Shown piece by piece: positions 15,177-21,820 of a stretch of DNA of 21,820 bases. The notes under the pieces were generated by a model, which was not told where the DNA came from, did not search any database, and worked only from the letters and a program-made list of their open reading frames with translations. Both the position numbers and the translations under genes were made by a program. Position 1 is the first letter of the stretch. Each line of letters opens with the position of its first letter. Source of the DNA: CAUZEO01 sp963578625 (GTDB taxonomy: Bacteria; Verrucomicrobiota; Kiritimatiellia; SLOV01); assembly GCA_963578625.1 (NCBI GenBank), contig CAUZEO010000041.1, positions 1 through 21,820 on the forward strand. The letters are read 5' to 3'.

Positions 15177-15932
15177 TTATCGCTCCGCTGGGTAGAAGCG
15201 TACCTCACTGATGCCAGCAAAGTACCGGTCCCTCACGTTGGTATGTTCCTCGACCCAACTCGTCTTATTGCCCATATCGGTGGTAATCACCACGTACCGC
15301 GCCCTGGCCCCGCCGAACTGCACGACCAGGTTCACGGGCTGCTCGGGCTGGCCGATGGCGCATTCGATCTCGCCGTCGTAGATCGTAGTCCACTCGCCCG
15401 GATCGGTGCCCCCAGTCGTCGAATACTGGATGGTTATATCGCGCATGCCCTCGGCTGACCAATAGTAGTGCGGCGGCACCCCGTCCGACCGGTTAGCGTG
15501 GTTGTTCTCGTTGTAGTTCCAGATACACATCTGGTCGAGGTGGTAATCGCGGTCAAAGGTGAACTCGATCCAATGGTTACCCGGAATCGTGCCCCCACGT
15601 GGGTTCTCGTGGTCTCCATCGTCGTTACCGCTCAACCACATGGTCCGGCCGGGCGGCAGTGGGTGGGGATACGGCGGCGCCCCGGGTGGTGGCTCTGCGG
15701 GGTACAGATAGTGCGTGTGAAACCGGCCGGTCGGATCTATCCCGCTACCGTCGATGATATGGATCGCCTCTCGCGTGGACTTTTCGCCCGAAGCCCTGAC
15801 CCGCACGTTGCTGGTCGTGTTCCAGCCTTCGCCGGTATCCCCGATGAACCCCCGGGGCTTGCTCGCCGACATTGAACAGCCGACGGCGACGATACAGACG
15901 CCCGCGACAGCGGCGGATTCGATTCGCATCAT
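15177..15932 (-). CDS. Discoidin-like (F5/8 type C) lipoprotein
   Basis: This is a 251-residue protein. ATG 15932 has GGAG eight bases upstream. Residues 1-19 (MMRIESAAVAGVCIVAVGC) form a lipoprotein signal peptide with the lipobox AVGC, so Cys19 should be lipidated and the protein anchored in a membrane facing the periplasm or cell surface. Residues 80-250 have the features of a galactose-binding-like jelly roll of the F5/8 type C family: NHWIEFTFDRDYHLDQMCIW, then NYNENNHANRSDG, MRDITIQYSTTGG, WTTIYDGEIE, ARYVVITTDMGN and a final AGISEVRFYPAE. Such domains bind sugars or protein partners, and no catalytic residues are expected. It stands alone, flanked by long spacers, so its partner is not visible. 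The hydrophobic leader is short and the mature N-terminus is Ser/Gly-rich. Confidence 0.82.
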   Translation of the reverse strand: MMRIESAAVAGVCIVAVGCSMSASKPRGFIGDTGEGWNTTSNVRVRASGEKSTREAIHIIDGSGIDPTGRFHTHYLYPAEPPPGAPPYPHPLPPGRTMWLSGNDDGDHENPRGGTIPGNHWIEFTFDRDYHLDQMCIWNYNENNHANRSDGVPPHYYWSAEGMRDITIQYSTTGGTDPGEWTTIYDGEIECAIGQPEQPVNLVVQFGGARARYVVITTDMGNKTSWVEEHTNVRDRYFAGISEVRFYPAER

Positions 15933-16218
15933 GAGGTCTTCTCCTGTGGGTCGGACTCCGGCGCGCCTGACCCTACCAAAGCCGGAGCCCAGGCGCCACG
16001 AGAGTCATGATTATTAGGACCCGGACAGTCGGTCGTGGGCGACGACCGTGATGGGCCGAAGAGCGGACCGCGGGTGCGAAACCGCAGGCCGAGTGGTGAA
16101 GTCCGAGCACCGGCTGGACCATGCGCCGGATACGGGAGTATTGCGGCCGGGAGCCGACCTTCATCTTTCTCAAACATTCTTTGGGGATATTCCCTTAGAT
16201 GAAACACCCGACCCTTCT
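15933..16218. other. Spacer between the lipoprotein gene and the IS91 remnant
   Basis: No gene is seen. The plus-strand frame of the IS91 remnant is open upstream of 16219 (reading FFGDIPLDETPDPS just before the Met), but nothing there is recognisable before about 16160. Confidence 0.4.
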
Positions 16219-16435
16219 ATGCTGGGCGGCAGGGTAAAGCAAGTCTATGGTCCGCGCAGACCCCAAGAGTCCCCGCTGCGGCAGTGTCTCTGCGCGCATT
16301 TCTATGACTTCATCCAAGCCTACCCCGAGAAGTACGAGAAAAAACATGGCTTCCTCAAGCCGGTGGTCGAGGAGGAGGTCAACACGGACCCCGACTTGGC
16401 GACGTGAGAGGTCTGCCCGAAATCGGTGCCGCTGA
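16219..16435 (+). pseudogene. IS91-family transposase, N-terminal zinc-binding remnant
   Basis: The frame reads MLGGRVKQVYGPRRPQESPL, then AHFYDFIQAYPEKYEKKHGF and LKPVVEE. This closely follows the N-terminus of IS91/IS801-type transposases ('YxPRxPxxSPLYQxxxxHFxxFxxxYPERYExxYGFLRPVIxxV'), just ahead of their zinc-binding CxxC segment. The frame stops at 16405-16407. A neighbouring frame continues with SARNRCR, which corresponds to the 'GFARIRC' that should follow, so at least one frameshift has occurred. The catalytic HUH part is absent from the window. It is a dead fragment of about 70 codons. IS91 elements move by rolling-circle replication and can carry adjacent DNA, which fits the accessory look of the region. 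Confidence 0.75.
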
Positions 16436-16574
16436 GAGTAAATCGCCCCGGTTCCTGCTCGCAGGGAGGCTTACGCCCCGAGGATCCGTGAAAACAAATG
16501 CTTATTGGTTGCAATAAGAGCGCCTACTTTCACGTTGAAGAGCGTGTAGAATACAGGAAAGACAAGAACGAAGA
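16436..16574. other. Upstream region of the CotH-kinase gene
   Basis: The region is AT-richer than its surroundings. TAGAAT at 16547-16552 could be a -10 box, but no -35 box is found at the right distance. No clear Shine-Dalgarno sequence precedes ATG 16575. Confidence 0.25.
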
Positions 16575-19500
16575 ATGGGCGTTTCCCTCTCCACTTTACA
16601 TCCGCTGCATCGCACTTACCCCTCTCCATTTCCGGGTATGCGTGCCTGTGCATGCTCAACCATTCGTCCGGAGAGCCCTGTTTCATCGGGGACAGCAACA
16701 CGACGGCACACACATGCCGGGCCGGTCTTGACGAGTTCTCTCAATTTGGGGCTGGCCATCCTGCTGGTCTGCATGGTTTCGGTCGGGGATGCCGGCACCG
16801 ATGTCGTGATCAGCGAATTCATGGCCGACAACGATTCGACCATCATTGACGGGGACGGGAACGCGTCAGACTGGATCGAACTCCACAATACGTCTTCCAA
16901 CGCTGTCGACCTGGCGGGCTGGTACCTGGGCGACGACACCAATGACCTGCAGCAGTGGAAGTTCCCTCCCACGAACATCCCTGGCGGCGCATTCTTGGTT
17001 GTGTTCGCTTCGGGCCAGGAAGAAACCAACTACGTCGACAGCCTTGGCTACTTGCACACCACTTTCAAACTCAGCAGAAACGACAACGACCAACATGAGA
17101 GTGTCATGCTCGTCAGGAACGACGGCGTAACCGTCGCTCACGCCTACCTTGACTATCCCGAGCAGCATGAAGACATTACTTACGGCATGGCCCAGGAGAT
17201 GGCCTTCTCATCCCTGGTCACCCCCGGCATCGACGCAACCGCGCTCATACCAACCGGGCCGGTCGCGGACTGGACAACCACAACCTACGACGACTCCTCG
17301 TGGCCGTTGACCGGCGCCACCGGCGTGGGATACGACAACGGTCCCGACTACAAGCCCCATATCAATCTCGATGTTGCGGACATGCGCACAAGAAACGGTT
17401 CCGTCTACATCCGTATCGAGTTTGAAGTCGCCGACACCTCAGTCGTCGAGCTGCTTGAGCTGAGAATGAAATACGACGACGGCTTTGCGGCGCATCTGAA
17501 CGGCACCCCGGTTGTTGCTACCAACGCGCCCCTGGTGCCGCAATGGGACTCGCAGGCAACGGCCAGCCATGAGGCTGACCTGGACGACTACGAGAACTTC
17601 GACATCACGGGAACTGTCGGCGCTCTCGTGACCGGCACAAACGTGTTGGCCATACAGGGATTCAACACTCCTGTCCACGGCTCCGACATGTTAATTCTGC
17701 CTGAACTGATCGCTGCCGCTGTTGGCGAAATCCAGACAAACTCGGCTCTGTACCTGGTCTCGCCAACACCGGGAGAAAACAACGAGACGGGAGTGCTCGG
17801 GTACGTTGCGGATACCAAGTTCAGCGTCAACCGTGGTTTCTACACGAACTCGTTCCAGGTAGCCATCACCACGGCCACGGAAAACGCCGAAATTTACTAT
17901 TCGCTCGACGGAAACGTGCCGGACGCGGGCACGGGCAATCTCTATTCCGGCCCCATTCCCATCTCCGGCACAACCATCCTGCGCGCAGCGGCATACAGGC
18001 CCGGGTACGCTCCGAGCGATGTTGATACACACACCTACATCTTCATTTCCGACGTGCTCACGCAGCCGGCCTCGGCGCCCGGCCCTGAGTGGCCCTCGGG
18101 GCCCGTCAATGGCCAGGTTTTCGACTATGCAATGGATCCCAACGTGGTCAGCGACGCCCGCTACACTGACCTCATGGATGATGCCCTGTTGGATATCCCG
18201 TCCATCTCGCTGGTGACGGCCCCCGACAACTTGTTCGACCCCAGCAGCGGCATCTACGTCAATCCCAGGATGAGCGGCAGAACGTGGGAACGAGCGGCAT
18301 CCGTCGAACTTGTCAATCCCGATGGCAGCGAGGGGTTTCAGGTCAGTGCCGGGTTGCGGATACGCGGGGGGTCCAGCACGGCTCCCGCCAACCCCAAGCA
18401 CTCGTTTCGCCTGCTCTTCCGTTCTGAATACGGGGACGCAAAGCTGAATTATCCGCTGTTCGAGGATGAGGGTGTCAAAACGTTCGACAGGATGGATCTC
18501 CGTACGGGTCAGAATTTTTCGTGGAACGTGCAGAATCGGGGGCAGTACGCCACGTGGCTCTACGACATATTCACGCGCGATACGCATCGTGACATGGAGC
18601 AGCCTTACAGCCGCGGACGCTACTATCACCTGTTCCTCAACGGGTGCTACTGGGGGCTTTACCAGACCGACGAGCGCCCGGAAGCCAACTACGGCGAATC
18701 GTATTTCGGCGACGACGATGAGGACTACGACATCGTGAAATCAACGGATGCGCAGGTCGTGGAGGCGATAGATGGAACTCTTGACTCCTACTACTCCCTC
18801 TGGACCGAAATCAACGCTGGGATGAGCGACAATGCCGATTACTATCGTATCCAGGGATTCAATCCGGACGGCACACGCAACCCCGGCTACACGCGGCTCC
18901 TCGATGTCGAGAACCTGATAGACTACATGATTCTCGTTTTCTACACTGCTGACCGCGACAGGCCTCTTGGGCCGCCGCACTCGGCCGGGCAGCCGCGCAA
19001 CCTGTACACGATCTTCAGTCGAAGTAATCCCGACGGTTTCCAGTTCATCGCCCATGACGCGGAACACTCCATGGAAATTGAGCAGGGGGTCTATCACGAT
19101 CGTGTCAGCATGAGCCTGCGCAGCCAGCTGGGCAACCAGGATCGCTGTAACCCATGGTGGATGCATCTGCAGCTCATGGCCAACGGGGAATACAGCCTGG
19201 CATTCGCCGACCACGTCCACCGACACTTTTTCAATGATGGGGTACTCACCCCGGCGGCAGCCACCAACAGATTCCTGGTGCGCGCGGCGGAAATGGATTT
19301 GGCGGTCATAGCGGAGTCGGCGCGATGGGGTGACTTCCAGACCTCCCCCGCACGCACAAAGGACGACGACTGGCTGCCTGCCGTCAGTACACTTGTGAAT
19401 GACTACATGAAACATTCGCCGGACACTCGAACGGATATCGTTCTCGATCAATTCAAGACTCAAGGCTGGTATCCCAACACGGATGCGCCGCAATTCAGTC

Positions 19501-21614
19501 AGCACGGAGGCGTTTTTGCCGCCGGATTCCAGTTGGGCATGTCTGCGTCGCATCCCGTGTACTACACGCTGGACGGAACAGATCCCAGGGAGATTGGGAC
19601 AGGGAATCCTGCGGGTACACTCTTCACGAATGCCATTGAACTGCCCAGTTCGATCGATGTCAAAGCCAGGGCACGGAACGGCAGCGCGTGGAGCGCCCTT
19701 GCCGAGGCTGTTTTTGTGCTGGACGAGCCGACGCCGCCGCTGAGAGTGACAGAGATCATGTACCACCCGGCTGACCCGGACAGTACAGAGACGACCTATG
19801 CGACTTCCGACTTCGATTTCATTGAACTCATGAATGCCGGGACGCAAACCATCGGCCTGGCAGGCATTGAGTTCACCGACGGCATTGCTTTTGATTTCAC
19901 TGAAGGCGATGTGAGCAGCCTGGGTCCTGGGGAGTACGTCGTGATCGTCAATAGCTTCTTCGCCTTTACCAATCGGTATCCGGATTGGAGCAGCGTCAAC
20001 ATCGCAGGGGAGTTTCACGGCCGGTTTTCACTTCCCGGTGCGCTGGATAACGGCGGCGAGAACATTGTGCTCGCGGATGGACTCGGCAACACGATACAAG
20101 CGTTCGAGTATGATGACGACTGGTATCCGATAACGGATGGAGACGGGTTCTCCCTAACGCTCATCAATGCATACGGTGACACGAACGGATGGAGCAATGA
20201 AAATGCATGGCGCGCGAGCGCCCATGTTAACGGCACGCCGGGCGAAGGCCCGGTGGATTCCCCGTCCCCGGGCGACCTGGTAATCAACGAAATCCTGAGC
20301 CACCAGGACGAAGACAACCCGGGGGACTGGGTCGAGCTGTACAACGCCTCGACCAATACCATTGACATCAACGGGTGGTATCTCAGCGACGACGAGGACA
20401 ACCTTGCGAAAGTGCGGGTTACGAACATAGCCGAAGTGCCTCCGGGCGGCTACCTGGTGCTCACGGAATACGCCCATTTCGGCACGGATGCTGTTGGAAC
20501 CAACGGCTTTGCTATCAGCGAACTTGGCGACGCCATATACCTCTCATCCGCCAGTAACGGCGGACTCACAGGATACAGGGAAGAGCAGGAGTTCGACGCG
20601 GCCGAACGAAATGTGACTTTCGGACGCTACGCCAAGAGCAACGGCGACGTTGATTTCACAGCCATGAGTTCCCAGAGTTCAGGCGCATCGAATGCCTATC
20701 CGAAAGTCGGCCCGATTGTGATAAGCGAGATCATGTACCACCCGCAGGACAGCAACTCATTCGAGTTTGTCGAACTCTACAACACGGCAAGCTCAAACGT
20801 GACCATCTACGACTCAGCCCATCCTTCCAATACCTGGCGATTGACGGGTGCGATCGAATTCGCGTTTCCGACGAACGTAGTGATGCCGGCAAACGGCTAT
20901 CTTCTCGTCGTTCCAACTAATGAAGCGGTCTTTACGAGTATGTATGACATTCTGCCCGGAACACCCGTCTATGGCCCTTACGACGGCAAGCTTGACAACG
21001 CAGGGGAAAATCTGAGACTGCAGAAACCGACCGAGCCTGAACAACTGACCGGGGAGACTCCATACGTTCTTGTCGAACGCGTGGAGTACGACAACGAGGA
21101 ACCGTGGCCCCTCGCCGCGGATGGCACCGGCGCCTCCCTCGAACGGTTGGACGCTTCGCTCTACGGGAATGACAGTACCAGTTGGGTGCCCAGTTTCCAC
21201 GATCCGACGCCCGGGCTGCCATATGCCGACATAGACTTGGACGGGATGCCGGACTGGTGGGAAACACGCCACTTCGGCGGGACCAACGTTGCCCATGGCG
21301 GTGCCCTGGAGGACTCGGACGGTGACGGTTCAGCCAACCTTGCCGAGTGGTTGGCCGGAACCGACCCGACCGACCTGGCCTCCGTCTTCAGAATCATAAG
21401 TGTTGACGCAGATCCGGACGGCCTGCGCGTTTCCTGGTCGAGTGTCACCGGGAAAAGCTACTCCGTGTCTGAGTCGACGGACCTCCTGGCACCCTGGCCG
21501 ACACCGCCACTGACAAACGGTATCGCCGGTGAGGCGTCAGGGACAACCCAGCTCGTCGCCCCCCTTACCGCATCTCCGCCCGCATTCTACCGGATTGATG
21601 TGGAGGGACGATGA
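16575..21614 (+). CDS. Giant exported lamin-tail / CotH-kinase protein
   Basis: The frame gives 1679 residues. The first 50 are arginine/proline-rich and unlike a leader. The signal peptide is LNLGLAILLVCMVSVGDAG (about 56-74), so the true start may be later (ATG 16638, or a TTG at 16728), though none has a good Shine-Dalgarno sequence. Domains in order are: lamin-tail domain 1 (about 75-190, DVVISEFMADND, DWIELHNTS); a jelly-roll-like region (about 230-380); a chitobiase-C/FN3-like domain (about 415-490, IYYSLDGNVPD); a CotH kinase domain (about 540-965, LRIRGGSS, FLNGCYWGLYQTDERPE, FIAHDAEHS with D828 as likely metal ligand); a second chitobiase-C domain (about 972-1050, YYTLDGTDP); lamin-tail domains 2-4 (about 1055-1200, 1240-1375, 1378-1545); Asp-rich calcium loops (about 1550-1600, DIDLDGMPD, DSDGDGSANLAEW); and a C-terminal domain (STDLLAPW ... 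FYRI). CotH proteins are ATP-dependent kinases of exported proteins; the target is unknown. It is transcribed alone. Confidence 0.85.
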   Translation: MGVSLSTLHPLHRTYPSPFPGMRACACSTIRPESPVSSGTATRRHTHAGPVLTSSLNLGLAILLVCMVSVGDAGTDVVISEFMADNDSTIIDGDGNASDWIELHNTSSNAVDLAGWYLGDDTNDLQQWKFPPTNIPGGAFLVVFASGQEETNYVDSLGYLHTTFKLSRNDNDQHESVMLVRNDGVTVAHAYLDYPEQHEDITYGMAQEMAFSSLVTPGIDATALIPTGPVADWTTTTYDDSSWPLTGATGVGYDNGPDYKPHINLDVADMRTRNGSVYIRIEFEVADTSVVELLELRMKYDDGFAAHLNGTPVVATNAPLVPQWDSQATASHEADLDDYENFDITGTVGALVTGTNVLAIQGFNTPVHGSDMLILPELIAAAVGEIQTNSALYLVSPTPGENNETGVLGYVADTKFSVNRGFYTNSFQVAITTATENAEIYYSLDGNVPDAGTGNLYSGPIPISGTTILRAAAYRPGYAPSDVDTHTYIFISDVLTQPASAPGPEWPSGPVNGQVFDYAMDPNVVSDARYTDLMDDALLDIPSISLVTAPDNLFDPSSGIYVNPRMSGRTWERAASVELVNPDGSEGFQVSAGLRIRGGSSTAPANPKHSFRLLFRSEYGDAKLNYPLFEDEGVKTFDRMDLRTGQNFSWNVQNRGQYATWLYDIFTRDTHRDMEQPYSRGRYYHLFLNGCYWGLYQTDERPEANYGESYFGDDDEDYDIVKSTDAQVVEAIDGTLDSYYSLWTEINAGMSDNADYYRIQGFNPDGTRNPGYTRLLDVENLIDYMILVFYTADRDRPLGPPHSAGQPRNLYTIFSRSNPDGFQFIAHDAEHSMEIEQGVYHDRVSMSLRSQLGNQDRCNPWWMHLQLMANGEYSLAFADHVHRHFFNDGVLTPAAATNRFLVRAAEMDLAVIAESARWGDFQTSPARTKDDDWLPAVSTLVNDYMKHSPDTRTDIVLDQFKTQGWYPNTDAPQFSQHGGVFAAGFQLGMSASHPVYYTLDGTDPREIGTGNPAGTLFTNAIELPSSIDVKARARNGSAWSALAEAVFVLDEPTPPLRVTEIMYHPADPDSTETTYATSDFDFIELMNAGTQTIGLAGIEFTDGIAFDFTEGDVSSLGPGEYVVIVNSFFAFTNRYPDWSSVNIAGEFHGRFSLPGALDNGGENIVLADGLGNTIQAFEYDDDWYPITDGDGFSLTLINAYGDTNGWSNENAWRASAHVNGTPGEGPVDSPSPGDLVINEILSHQDEDNPGDWVELYNASTNTIDINGWYLSDDEDNLAKVRVTNIAEVPPGGYLVLTEYAHFGTDAVGTNGFAISELGDAIYLSSASNGGLTGYREEQEFDAAERNVTFGRYAKSNGDVDFTAMSSQSSGASNAYPKVGPIVISEIMYHPQDSNSFEFVELYNTASSNVTIYDSAHPSNTWRLTGAIEFAFPTNVVMPANGYLLVVPTNEAVFTSMYDILPGTPVYGPYDGKLDNAGENLRLQKPTEPEQLTGETPYVLVERVEYDNEEPWPLAADGTGASLERLDASLYGNDSTSWVPSFHDPTPGLPYADIDLDGMPDWWETRHFGGTNVAHGGALEDSDGDGSANLAEWLAGTDPTDLASVFRIISVDADPDGLRVSWSSVTGKSYSVSESTDLLAPWPTPPLTNGIAGEASGTTQLVAPLTASPPAFYRIDVEGR

Positions 21615-21622
21615 TGGTAACG

Positions 21623-21668
21623 CGGGCATTAGTGAGCGCATGGGCCTTGCGATCCGCTGAATGTCCCG
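21623..21668 (+). terminator. Possible terminator after the CotH-kinase gene
   Basis: CGGGCATT (21623-21630) can pair with AATGTCCCG (21660-21668) with one bulge, enclosing a 29-base loop that itself contains GCGCA/TGCG. A T-rich stretch (ATTTCTTTTC) follows about 12 bases later. The rest of the window to 21820 shows no gene. Confidence 0.3.
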
Positions 21669-21820
21669 GCGATGTGAGATTTCTTTTCAATTGGTTGTCA
21701 TATCGTACTCTAAAACTCTTTTGTAACCGTCCCCCATAAGTAGGACTTCTTTGTTAATCCCTCTATTCTGTGGGGCGGCTAATTTTTGCCAACGGGCGTT
21801 TCAAAGTAAAGCCCTACAGT

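Noticed and set aside
18741..20018. 425-residue minus-strand frame inside the CotH gene (and another at 17691-18629)
   Set aside because: Both lie antisense to clearly conserved CotH, lamin-tail and chitobiase-C domains. Open antisense frames are common in GC-rich genes, and their products resemble nothing.
21690..21820. Insertion-sequence end or small RNA at the right edge
   Set aside because: GGGCGTTT and AAAGCCC near the edge form only a weak imperfect stem, and no paired terminal repeat or gene was found before the window ends.

Overview
The window looks like a chromosomal segment of a Gram-negative bacterium of the PVC group (Verrucomicrobiota / Kiritimatiellota / Lentisphaerota). This is inferred from the style of its proteins, not from any marker gene: very large exported proteins built from lamin-tail, CotH-kinase, chitobiase-C, CARDB and calcium-loop modules, and a recurring small domain with a 'STDL..W ... 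YR' signature. No rRNA, tRNA or CRISPR array was seen. Almost every intact gene encodes an exported or membrane-anchored protein, and the DNA between them is full of gene fragments and repeats.

Layout. 1-183 (+) is the tail of an HD-domain hydrolase. 530-1210 (+) is an unrecognised membrane-anchored protein. 1211-2200 holds decayed DNA, including the C-terminal tail of an integrase-type transposase on the + strand and a possible aminotransferase tail on the - strand. 2201-7033 (-) is a two-gene operon: a cysteine-less redoxin-like protein whose stop codon directly abuts the start of a 1455-residue M6-type metalloprotease. 7034-8477 is a junkyard of dispersed repeat copies, a glycosidase-like 5' fragment, and a 384-bp near-identical copy of part of the M6 protease gene. 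8478-10727 (-) is the most unusual gene: an exported protein with about 51 consecutive T-x-C units of 7-9 residues. 10728-11194 is intergenic with a further repeat copy. 11195-14326 (-) is an exported protein with a phosphohistidine swivel domain and a PEP/pyruvate-type ATP-binding domain. 14327-15176 has no assignable gene. 15177-15932 (-) is a discoidin-like lipoprotein. 16219-16435 (+) is an IS91-family transposase remnant. 16575-21614 (+) is a 1679-residue lamin-tail/CotH-kinase protein.

How it fits together. The intact genes suggest a cell-surface or secreted programme: a protease, two proteins from ATP-using families that both look exported, a carbohydrate- or ligand-binding lipoprotein and a cysteine-rich repeat protein. 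Only the redoxin and protease genes are clearly co-transcribed; the other genes are separated by long spacers. Transposase remnants, truncated genes, a 384-bp internal duplication and visible shifts in base composition indicate an accessory, rearrangement-prone region. The strongest candidate for something undescribed is the T-x-C repeat protein. Next are the C-terminal module shared by the protease and the CotH protein, and the dispersed repeat family.
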